Source: DRPG01 sp964655065
GTDB lineage: Bacteria; Myxococcota_A; UBA796; GCA-2862545
Direction of reading: 5' to 3'
Length of the DNA: 64,000 nucleotides
Assembly (NCBI GenBank): GCA_964655065.1
Contig: CAZZLC010000011.1
Span: 62,001 to 126,000 of the forward strand
Part shown: piece after piece, positions 9,101 through 15,905 of the stretch
Numbering within the stretch: position 1 is the stretch's first letter
Layout of the letters: each line of letters starts with the position of its first letter
Notes under the pieces: generated by a model
What the model saw: the letters and a program-made list of their open reading frames with translations, nothing else
What the model was told of the DNA's origin: nothing
The model's database searches: none
Position numbers and translations under genes: made by a program

Positions 9101-9935
9101 CGCGGAGGACGAAGGCCCGCTGATACCGGTGCCGCGGATTGAGCGACAGCGCCCGGAACAGCACCCGGTCGAGGCCAGGCAAGATGTCCCGCACCTCGAG
9201 GAGCTGCGTGGACACCTCGGCTCGGCGGACCTGGTGGATGATCTGCAGCGCGTCGTCGGCGCCGAACATCGGCTCGAGCGCCAGCCCTTCGTACAGGACG
9301 ACGCCGAGCGAGAAGATGTCGGAGGCGGGTGACAGGCGGGGGTCGGGCTGACTCTGCTCCGGCGAGAGATAGCGGGCCGGGTCGACCATCTGGTCGTCAA
9401 CGCCCGCGCCCGGGTTGGGAAGCGGGGAGCGGGTGAACCCGAAGCGGCCGAGCTGCACCCGGCCGTCCCGGTCGATGCGGACCGAGTCGGGAGAGACCGC
9501 GAGGTGGAGGATGTGCTCCTCGCCCGTGGTCGCGGCCCGCCGGCCGTGCAGCGCCTCGAGCCCGTTGCAGACCTGGGTGGCGATGTTCAGGAACACGTTG
9601 TGCGGCATCGAGAGCTTCTCTCGCGCCGAGCGTCGAATGACGGTCCGCAGGGAGACCGTCTCGGACCACTCCTCGATGACCCACAGGTCGTCGCCGGCGG
9701 ACGTCACGTCGAGGACGGGAACCAGCGTGGGGTGTCGGACCGTCATCAGGTCGCGTCCCCGAGACTCGATGAACGCACGATTGGCCGGATCACGGGAGAC
9801 GAAGCGGGGGACGCGCCGGGCGACGACCTGCTTGCCAGCGGGTTCCTCGAGCTCCGCGAGGTACGCTTCGCCGCCCAGGCCTCCGTCCAGGCGTCGCATC
9901 AGCGTGAAGGAACCGACCTTTTTGGGGAGAAGCAT
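6156..9935 (-). CDS. Giant membrane-anchored Ser/Thr pseudokinase heading the ABC operon
   Basis: 1259 residues. Residues 1-300 follow the protein-kinase fold: Gly loop LDGGLGGEAYLAEL, alpha-C Glu in FIESRGRD, SPEQ at 191-194, and alpha-F Asp in ASDIFSLGVVLYEG. Every catalytic landmark is replaced. The VAIK Lys is Arg (VVARRV, 37-42). HRDLKPxN reads HLAVSPDS (144-151), losing the catalytic Asp, Lys and Asn. DFG reads RFG (164-166). Residues about 345-500 are Pro/Arg repeats of the APxPRRSAP kind, then a long acidic linker. One membrane helix lies near 885-910 (VFGVLAATAFVGAVGVLAVL). An acidic Pro-rich stalk and a helical C-terminus probably lie outside. It is first in the operon and probably senses or scaffolds rather than phosphorylates. 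Confidence 0.85.
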   Translation of the reverse strand: MLLPKKVGSFTLMRRLDGGLGGEAYLAELEEPAGKQVVARRVPRFVSRDPANRAFIESRGRDLMTVRHPTLVPVLDVTSAGDDLWVIEEWSETVSLRTVIRRSAREKLSMPHNVFLNIATQVCNGLEALHGRRAATTGEEHILHLAVSPDSVRIDRDGRVQLGRFGFTRSPLPNPGAGVDDQMVDPARYLSPEQSQPDPRLSPASDIFSLGVVLYEGLALEPMFGADDALQIIHQVRRAEVSTQLLEVRDILPGLDRVLFRALSLNPRHRYQRAFVLREDLRGLMAGFSFADIEEVSRAFFGPVFVDDDRLSDDFGEESSPTHVGALPDEPKKNDLRPKTFLPEFDDEAPPPPPPPPPRAPEPDLVETPRMASRPTRSAPPPTRSAPSPARPATHPGAASQSRASAPSPPRTPAPTSRRAPGPPEAPTPRRSAPSAPAPRRSAPAPSAPAPRRGTTPSEAPTPRRAPPASARVPRSPAPVQPAPVQMAVDEDEEPTIGPSSLTLETLRDQLSFDDVVRQKDRPLDDDERLLFEESDTHLGTEDSVDAPTTRGNVSFGQADAGRPVVETRRSADRRRPETALRPPTLRGKSATLVPHADDQPEWAHEVDSDEPDTWNPHADWRAAELDPPTDPETLIAHEPRELQGLGDPLATGDVEGFVDEDEVDTREHAAALWESRGEEESSDDPATAWRPNVSVDEGIRVFDDPTFDAGVDVGFDDGEFGDDNTADLLTGAARLPDRDFLSGDSVPPGPSDDFVAPGSGGGEHTVEAKSPLPPLPELPPRELGRAPPAPSLPSFPSEPEAPSPGPVQPPPGLLGQATFDEAPVGLAPPPGRPAPLPEPTANLGRPGSPLDRLPSGISRDDILQGGVVSDELSDEDASPGASWRLVFGVLAATAFVGAVGVLAVLVYLVQQPAVAEFARSLLGARDGEDAPLVDVVDPGLDPEPTMEAEPAVAEELTDEPEEDPLEDLAEIQAEATVRTQVDPSETFAAVQEMEPEPAPVPEPPPVPRTPPPEPTPALLPSRTDDATERAIDPVQPEPDRRRRRRGREPEPEPDPARVAFELPPPPEPREPPPGSKIAPAEMDRWSKSAFEGRLAAGPAKRLVEVEVDDPQFTRARTLLYLDAKQRGEVEERRGHLGLLMSKKENQYNPVLLVEHAQDAIEQRQYAQALERARDADLHWARLPSSLVFSRKALIYEIEALAHTGLFYESEGRDLELLRGAILGWEKYQRHANSKGRDEMAARAELQLKRLRELEERLQ

Positions 9936-9967
9936 CGTTTCTCTCGAAGGCCCGGGGGGAGGGGGCG

Positions 9968-9997
9968 ACAGTAGTCGAAGGGACGCGACGACGTCAA
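9968..9997 (-). promoter_or_regulatory. Candidate sigma-70-type promoter for the pseudokinase/ABC operon
   Basis: Read on the minus strand, a -35-like TTGACG (9992-9997) is followed after 18 bases by a -10-like TACTGT (9968-9973). This would place the transcript start near 9961, about 26 bases before the ATG at 9935. The match is moderate and was found by eye only. Confidence 0.4.
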
Positions 9998-10002
9998 CGT
10001 CG
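9989..10002. repeat. 14-bp near-perfect palindrome over the -35 region
   Basis: CGACGT-CA-ACGTCG, two six-base arms separated by two bases. It overlaps the -35 hexamer of the candidate promoter, the position expected for a repressor operator. Short palindromes of this composition also arise by chance in GC-rich DNA. Confidence 0.35.
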
Positions 10003-10230
10003 CAAGGCGTCCGTGAACAGCTCGTCTCGATGTTGGGCTCGTCCGGGAAGGGGCGGCGGGCAGAGCGGGACTAGCCCTCCCCCCACGCAGACGCAACACC
10101 CTCCGCACGACGTTCTCGGGGGCCCCGGAACCACTCGGAAGCGCTCGCTGCCGCCCGGGTTAAGCCACAAGGCTGCCGCGGGCGGCGCGAGTCGGTGCCG
10201 CCGCGCGAGCCTGGCTTCCCGGGAGTGTCG

Positions 10231-11781
10231 ATGTCCGCCGCGTTCGCCCTGTTGTCCACCTCCGACAAGACCGGCCTTCCCGAGCTCGGTCGTGCCCTCG
10301 CCGAGGCGGGCTACACGCTGCTGTCGACCGGCGGCACCGCCCGGGTCCTCCGCGAGGCGGGTCTCGAGGTCGTCGACGTCGAGGATCACACCGGGGCGGT
10401 GGAGATGATGGGTGGCCGGGTGAAGACCCTGCATCCTCGCATCCATGGTGGCATTCTCGGGGATCGCTCCCGCCACGCGGAAGAGGCCGCGTCGCACGAC
10501 ATTCCCTGGATCGACGTGGTCGTGTGCAACCTTTACCCCTTCGAGTCCGCGGTCGCGCGTGGAGCCGCGACGGACCAGGCGATCGAGACGATCGACATCG
10601 GTGGACCGTCGATGGTCCGCGCTGCGGCGAAGAACCACGCATCCGTCACCGTGGTGGTCGACCCGGCCGACTATCCGCGCATCGCCGAGGCGCTCGCCGA
10701 GGGCGGCCCGGACCTCGAGCTGCGGCGCGCGCTCGCCCTCAAGGCATTTCAGCACACGTCCCGCTACGACGCGGTCATCGCAGGGTGGCTCACGGGCGTC
10801 ACGGGCGGCGCCGAGCCCTTCCCGGCCGAGCACACCCTGGGGCTGCGGCGCCACGAGAAGCTTCGGTACGGTGAGAATCCCCATCAGGATGCCGCCTTCT
10901 ACACCGACCCCGGCACGGAGGGCCGCACGCTCGCCACCCTGGTGCAGCACCAGGGCAAGCAGCTCTCCTTCAACAACCTGGCCGACCTCGACGGCGCGAT
11001 TCGCGTGGTGTTCGAGCACGACGAGCCCGCCTGCGCGATCATCAAGCACGCGAACCCGGCGGGCTGCGCCGTGGCCCCCGACCTGGCGACCGCCTTCGAC
11101 GACGCCCTCGCGGGCGACCCGGTATCGGCCTTCGGCGGAATCGTCGCCTTCAACCGCCGGGTCGACGCAGAGACGGTGCGCCACCTCCGGCAGTCCAAGA
11201 CGTTCTTCGAGGTGCTCGTCGCTCCCGGCTTCGACGACGAGGCCCTCGAACGACTGAAGCCCAGGGAGAAGCTGCGCGTGATCGAGCTGCCCGGCGACTG
11301 GGCCGCTCGCGGCCCCGTGGGCCGTGACGTCCGACGGGTCCAGGGCGGCTGGCTCGTCCAGGACTGGGACGTCGGCGCCGCGTTCGGCTGGGACGTGAAG
11401 AGTCGCCGAGCCCCCACCGAGGCCGAAGACGCGGCGCTTCGCTTCGCCTGGCTCACCTGTCGCGGTGTGAAGTCGAACGCGATCGTGCTGGCTCGCCCCA
11501 CCGAGAGGGGCCAGGCGCTCAACGGCGTCGGCGCAGGCCAGATGAGCCGCGTCGACTCCGTGCACCTCGCGGTGCGCAAGGCCACCCGCGAGGTCGCGGG
11601 CTCCGTGCTCGCCTCGGACGCCTTCTTCCCCTTCGCCGACGGCATCCAGGGTGCGGCGGAGGCTGGCATCACGGCCATCGTACAGCCGGGAGGCTCCATC
11701 CGCGACGACGAGGTCATCGCCGCGGCCGACGAAGCCAACATCGCGATGGTGTTCACCGGCACCCGCCACTTCCGCCACTGA
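10231..11781 (+). CDS. purH: Bifunctional AICAR transformylase / IMP cyclohydrolase
   Basis: 516 residues, the usual PurH length. It catalyses the last two steps of de novo IMP synthesis in the cytoplasm. The N-terminal MGS-like cyclohydrolase domain shows LLSTSDKTGLPELGRALAEA, LLSTGGTARVLREAG and GGRVKTLHPRIHGGIL. The transformylase domain shows LRYGENPHQDAAFY, LSFNNLADLDGAIRVV and the KHANPAG motif, where most homologs have KHxNPCG, so the Cys is Ala here. ATG 10231 was chosen because it begins the conserved N-terminal strand; GTG 10225 is possible. It is followed nine bases later by purD. Confidence 0.97.
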   Translation: MSAAFALLSTSDKTGLPELGRALAEAGYTLLSTGGTARVLREAGLEVVDVEDHTGAVEMMGGRVKTLHPRIHGGILGDRSRHAEEAASHDIPWIDVVVCNLYPFESAVARGAATDQAIETIDIGGPSMVRAAAKNHASVTVVVDPADYPRIAEALAEGGPDLELRRALALKAFQHTSRYDAVIAGWLTGVTGGAEPFPAEHTLGLRRHEKLRYGENPHQDAAFYTDPGTEGRTLATLVQHQGKQLSFNNLADLDGAIRVVFEHDEPACAIIKHANPAGCAVAPDLATAFDDALAGDPVSAFGGIVAFNRRVDAETVRHLRQSKTFFEVLVAPGFDDEALERLKPREKLRVIELPGDWAARGPVGRDVRRVQGGWLVQDWDVGAAFGWDVKSRRAPTEAEDAALRFAWLTCRGVKSNAIVLARPTERGQALNGVGAGQMSRVDSVHLAVRKATREVAGSVLASDAFFPFADGIQGAAEAGITAIVQPGGSIRDDEVIAAADEANIAMVFTGTRHFRH

Positions 11782-11790
11782 GAGGTCCCC

Positions 11791-13050
11791 ATGCGCGTCG
11801 TCCTGGTAGGCCACGGGGGCCGCGAGACCGCGCTGGCCGCGGCCTTGGCCCGCTCTCCGACGCTCACCGCGCTCCACGTCACCACCCCCCACCCCGGCTG
11901 GCCGCCCCGCGCGGAGGTCCCGGAGGACAGCCCGGAACCGCTGGTCCTCGCGCAGCGCGTGCATGCCGACCTCGTCGTGATCGGACCCGAAGCCCCTCTG
12001 GCCGACGGTCTCGCCGACCGCTGCCGCGAAGCCGGCATCGCGGCGTTCGGACCCGGCCAGGAAGCGGCCCGGCTCGAGACCAGCAAGGCGTTCACCAAGG
12101 AGGTCTGTGCGGCGGCGGGCGTTCACACGCCGGGGGCCCTGGTGGTCGACCACGACGATCCCGTGCAGCTGGCCGCCGCCCGCCGACGCTGTGACGAAGG
12201 GGACGTCGTCGTGAAGGCCGATGGCCTGGCGGCCGGCAAGGGTGTGATCGTGTGCCGTACTGCCGAGGAGGCCCATCGCGCGCTCGACGGCATGCACCAG
12301 TTCGGCGACGCCGCCCGCCGACTCGTGCTCGAGGATCGCATCGAAGGTCCCGAGGTCAGTGTCTTCGCCCTCTGCGACGGCGCCCGCGCCATGCCACTGC
12401 CCGCCGCCCACGATCACAAGGCGCTACGGGAGGGCAACCAGGGTCCGAACACCGGGGGGATGGGAGCGGTGGCGCCTTCGAGCCGCCTGACCGCGGACCA
12501 GACCGCGGAGCTGGTCGAGAAGGTCCACGCGCCCGTCATCGCGGAGCTCGCGCGCCGGGGGCATCCCTTCCGCGGCGTGCTCTACGGCGGCTTCATGCTC
12601 ACCGAGCAGGGGCCGGCGTTGCTGGAGTTCAACGTGCGGTTCGGGGACCCCGAGTGCCAGCCGCTGATGACGCTGTGGGACGATGACGTTCTTCCCTGGC
12701 TGCACGGCGCCGCGGTGGGGCAACTGCCGGACCGGCCCCCGCGATTCCGTCCGGGGGTCGCGGTCTGCGTGGTCCTCGCGAGCGCCGGGTATCCGACCAC
12801 CTCCACCCGGGGGGTGGCCATTCCCGAGCCGGCCCCCTCCGACGACGTCACGGTCTATCTCGCTGGCGCGACTCGGGACCCGGAGGGCGTGCTCCGAACG
12901 GCCGGCGGCCGGGTGCTCGGGGTCACTGGCACCGCCGACGACATCGAGCAGGCGCGGCGGCGCACCTACGCTGCCGTCGAGGGATGGCGCTTCGAGGGCT
13001 GCCAGTACCGCACGGACATCGGCGCACCCCACCCAAGAGACGGCTCGTGA
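11791..13050 (+). CDS. purD: Phosphoribosylamine-glycine ligase (GAR synthetase)
   Basis: 419 residues. An ATP-grasp ligase that joins glycine to phosphoribosylamine, an early step of purine synthesis. Hallmarks are MRVVLVGHGGRETALAAAL at the N-terminus, VVVKADGLAAGKGVIVC (ATP-grasp), DHKALREGNQGPNTGGMGA (the PurD signature) and LLEFNVRFGDPECQPLM (metal ligands). The last 60 residues form the usual C-terminal strand domain. Its stop overlaps the next gene as GTGA, so purH, purD and the unknown gene probably form one operon. Confidence 0.97.
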   Translation: MRVVLVGHGGRETALAAALARSPTLTALHVTTPHPGWPPRAEVPEDSPEPLVLAQRVHADLVVIGPEAPLADGLADRCREAGIAAFGPGQEAARLETSKAFTKEVCAAAGVHTPGALVVDHDDPVQLAAARRRCDEGDVVVKADGLAAGKGVIVCRTAEEAHRALDGMHQFGDAARRLVLEDRIEGPEVSVFALCDGARAMPLPAAHDHKALREGNQGPNTGGMGAVAPSSRLTADQTAELVEKVHAPVIAELARRGHPFRGVLYGGFMLTEQGPALLEFNVRFGDPECQPLMTLWDDDVLPWLHGAAVGQLPDRPPRFRPGVAVCVVLASAGYPTTSTRGVAIPEPAPSDDVTVYLAGATRDPEGVLRTAGGRVLGVTGTADDIEQARRRTYAAVEGWRFEGCQYRTDIGAPHPRDGS

Positions 13051-13610
13051 GCACCTGGTCGGGCCGGGTCCGACGCATCGCGCGCACGAGTCCCGACGCG
13101 CTCGCGGAGGGGAGCGCTCTGCTGCCGCTGGTGCGCGGGCTCGCGGAGGACCGACTCGCGTGGGTGGCCGTGGTGGTTCGCGAAGAGCACATCGACCTCG
13201 TCGACCCTCGACCCGCGGGTCGAGAGGGGCCCGAGGTCGCGCGATTCCTTGCCGGGCTGAGCCGGTCGGTGACCTCGGCAGGGCCTGCGCGAGCGGTGGG
13301 CATCGCCGGCAATCTCCAGGTCCGCGTCGGGGTGCGGCGAGCGGGCCGGGTCACGGATCGAGGCGTGCCCGTCTCCGTGGTGTTCCTCGAGGCGCCCGAC
13401 TGCGACTGGTGGATGTGGCAGCGCTTCGCCGGCTCCTCCGACGACGAGCACCCTCCGGCGGAGCAGGTACTCGCTGCCCGGCACGGCGACCCGCTGCCGG
13501 GTGGGCTCGGACGCTGGTGGTCCCTGGGCCGGCGCACGGGCGTGCGCGTCGTGTTCGGCGGCTCGGAGCAGGCGATACCGCCCGTGGCGACCTCACCGCT
13601 CATCCACTGA
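13047..13610 (+). CDS. Unknown 187-residue protein coupled to purD
   Basis: Starts at GTG 13047 inside the purD stop (GTGA). It is soluble, with Arg-rich alpha/beta composition, one Cys, and an aromatic patch (CDWWMWQRF) two-thirds along. No family was recognised. Tight coupling to purH-purD suggests co-expression with purine synthesis, but the sequence gives no direct link to nucleotide metabolism. It ends 12 bases from the stop of the convergent gene. Confidence 0.65.
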   Translation: MSTWSGRVRRIARTSPDALAEGSALLPLVRGLAEDRLAWVAVVVREEHIDLVDPRPAGREGPEVARFLAGLSRSVTSAGPARAVGIAGNLQVRVGVRRAGRVTDRGVPVSVVFLEAPDCDWWMWQRFAGSSDDEHPPAEQVLAARHGDPLPGGLGRWWSLGRRTGVRVVFGGSEQAIPPVATSPLIH

Positions 13611-13622
13611 AGCGGACGCGGT

Positions 13623-14681
13623 TCAGCTGGGGGGATCGACGATCTGAGGCCACAGGGCATCCGCGCGCTTCCGACCTTGTCGGACCTGACCGCAGAACCA
13701 CTGCCAGCGCTCGATGTGCTGCTTGGGGGCCGGCGCGTCGCAGACGTCGAACGCGTGATCGGCGTTGGGGGTGAAGCGCCCTCCGAGGAACCGGAACACC
13801 GAGACCAGCTGGCGATTCGCGTCGCCGTCGCCCTCGGCAGCGAGCGCCGAACGCAGGCCTGTCGCGACGCTGTCCTCTGCGGCCCCGAGAGGCGGCAGGA
13901 TCGAGTTCGGAGGGAGCAGCACCAGGTGGGAGGCCAGCTCGGCCAGGCAGTGCAACAGGACGAGGTCCCGGCCGCCGTCTTCTTCGGCGAGCTCTCGGGA
14001 CTTGGTCACGAAGGCCTCGGCCTGATCGCGAATCGCGGTCGACAGGCCATCGAGGATGGGACGCAGCCCGCTCGGGTCGTGAATCCGCGTGCGAGCATCG
14101 TCGTCGAAGGGCAGAGGGAGCGGGTCGTGATCGGAGCTGCCGGTGGTGAAGCGCGTGATCGGCTGCCCGCGGCCTCCCGACAAGGCCCGCCCGGCCCGCA
14201 GGGCCACCGCGAGACGAGTGAGCGGCGGAACGTCCGCGCCAAACAAGACGTCGAGCACCGCGGGGTCGGTCGACATTCCGAGCGCCTCCATGGCGCGCCG
14301 CAGATCGCGTCCGAGCTCTCGGGCCATCGGTCGCGGATCGCGAGAGAGCCGGACGAACGCCTGGGTGGCGGCGTGGTGGCCGCTGCCGCTGCGGTCGACG
14401 AAGAACCAGCCGCTGATCCCGTGCGGGTGGACGGTCACCATGACCGGGCGCCCAGGCGGGCCCGGCACCACCACGGTGGCCCCGGAGCCAGCCTCGCGGC
14501 CCACGCCACAGCTCGCGAGCACCGGAGCGTAGCAGACCGCCGGTCCCGGGATCGGCACGATGTCTTCGGGGTCGCCGATGACGGAAACGTTCATCCGATA
14601 GCCGAGCTGCCGGGCCCGGGTCAGCAACATGATCCCGGCCGTGGTCGCGCCGGGACTGCTGCCCCGCAGGAAGACCTCCAC
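13623..14681 (-). CDS. Unknown 352-residue soluble protein
   Basis: GTG 14681 was chosen because a strong Shine-Dalgarno (GGAGGTGA) sits immediately upstream; the open frame extends further but without a ribosome site. The N-terminus VEVFLRGSSPGATTAGIML is followed by VMVTVHPHGISGWFFVDRSG and a GHHAATQAF stretch, with two clusters of His. A helical C-terminal half contains ADHAFDVCDAPAPKQHIERW. I do not recognise the family. The early strand-loop (GSSPGATTAG) and the HPHG and GHH clusters hint at a hydrolase or phosphoesterase fold, but this is speculation. It is divergent from the KptA-Nudix gene. Confidence 0.65.
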   Translation of the reverse strand: MEVFLRGSSPGATTAGIMLLTRARQLGYRMNVSVIGDPEDIVPIPGPAVCYAPVLASCGVGREAGSGATVVVPGPPGRPVMVTVHPHGISGWFFVDRSGSGHHAATQAFVRLSRDPRPMARELGRDLRRAMEALGMSTDPAVLDVLFGADVPPLTRLAVALRAGRALSGGRGQPITRFTTGSSDHDPLPLPFDDDARTRIHDPSGLRPILDGLSTAIRDQAEAFVTKSRELAEEDGGRDLVLLHCLAELASHLVLLPPNSILPPLGAAEDSVATGLRSALAAEGDGDANRQLVSVFRFLGGRFTPNADHAFDVCDAPAPKQHIERWQWFCGQVRQGRKRADALWPQIVDPPS

Positions 14682-14926
14682 CTCACCTCCGGTCGGGGAA
14701 TGCCCTCGACCGACATCCGCTAACGCTGCTTCGCCGGTCCGTCGGCCCGGCGCGCCCCGAGAGGAGGGTGCCCGACATCGTGAAGCGAGGTCGACGAGCC
14801 ACGGAGAGGTCTCCGAGAACCCACGACGATCCTGGGCGGGTTCCCGAGCGCGGGAACCGCGGGGCCTTGTCGGCACCACCCAAGACACGGTAGGTGCTAC
14901 AGTACCGAGATGGAGAGGGGAGGATC

Positions 14927-15883
14927 GTGGCGTCGGAACAGGACCGAATCGCCCAGACCCTCACCCGGGTCCTGCGTTCCCGGGAGGTCGAGCCCGATCG
15001 CCGCGGGTTCGTGACGGTAGCCGACGCAGCGCGCGCGGTGGGACATGCCCTCGACCTCGAGCTCGCCCCGAAGGAGCTCGTGCGGGTAGCTCGGCGGCAC
15101 CGACGGTTCGACCTGCAGGACGGTAGGGTGAGGGCGCGCGAGAGGGCGTCGGCCCCGGACATCGTGTACCACGCCTGTACGCAAGCCCAGGTGGAGCGCT
15201 ACCTCTCACAAGGCGCCGTGCGCCTGCCGGGAGGCCGGCCCGTGTTCATGTCGGACGACGAGAGCCAGGCCTGGCGAGCGGCCCACCGCATGGGCGGCGA
15301 GCCGCGAGTCCTCTACGTCGACACCGCGCGCAACCGACGCAAGAAGCTGCGACTCCAGCGCTCGAAGCGGAGCGGACTCTACCTGGCAAAGTCGCTGTCC
15401 ATCCAGGACGTCCTGAACCTTCAGCCGGCGTTCGCCGAGCAACTCTCCGCCGGCGGCATCCCCGTACGACTCGGCGAAGACGGGCGACCCCGAATGGCGC
15501 TCATCCGGGTGACCCGTCGCAGCGGCGTGACCTGGGAGGTCGCCAAGGGCAAGCTCGAGCCCGGAGAGCCGCCCGAATGGGCCGGAGTCCGTGAGGTGCA
15601 GGAGGAGATGGGGATTACCTGCGATCTCACCGTGCGCTGCCTGGTCGGCCACGTTCGCTACGGGTTCATGGCCCCCGGCGGGCTGCCGCGGCTCAAGACG
15701 ATCTACCTGTACCTGCTCGAGCCGTGCACCGAGATCGCGGACCCCTTCCGACCCGCCACGAGCGAGGGGATCCGCGACGTGCGTTGGTTCACGCCCGAAG
15801 AAGCGTGCCGCGTGGTCACCCACTCGAGCCTGCGCCCCATCATGAAGCGGGCCCGGGAGCTCGTCGAGCAGACCACCCGCTGA
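14927..15883 (+). CDS. KptA/Tpt1-like domain fused to a Nudix hydrolase
   Basis: 318 residues from GTG 14927, which is preceded by GAGGGGAGG. Residues 8-170 follow the RNA 2'-phosphotransferase layout: a winged-helix half (LTRVLRSREVEPDRRGFVTV, VRVARRHRRFDLQDGRVRAR), then the ADP-ribosyl-transferase-like half (IVYHACTQAQVERYLSQGAV, GRPVFMSDDESQAW, VLYVDTARNRRK). Canonical LRH, YHGT and HLS motifs are LRS, YHAC and FMS here. Residues 185-318 are a Nudix domain with an intact box (G208x5E214x7REVQEEMGI). KptA removes a splice-junction 2'-phosphate using NAD; Nudix enzymes cleave nucleoside diphosphates. The fusion could act on ADP-ribose-type products, but this is inferred. Confidence 0.8.
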   Translation: MASEQDRIAQTLTRVLRSREVEPDRRGFVTVADAARAVGHALDLELAPKELVRVARRHRRFDLQDGRVRARERASAPDIVYHACTQAQVERYLSQGAVRLPGGRPVFMSDDESQAWRAAHRMGGEPRVLYVDTARNRRKKLRLQRSKRSGLYLAKSLSIQDVLNLQPAFAEQLSAGGIPVRLGEDGRPRMALIRVTRRSGVTWEVAKGKLEPGEPPEWAGVREVQEEMGITCDLTVRCLVGHVRYGFMAPGGLPRLKTIYLYLLEPCTEIADPFRPATSEGIRDVRWFTPEEACRVVTHSSLRPIMKRARELVEQTTR

Positions 15884-15905
15884 GCGTGGGGAAGCAAACC
15901 CGGCG

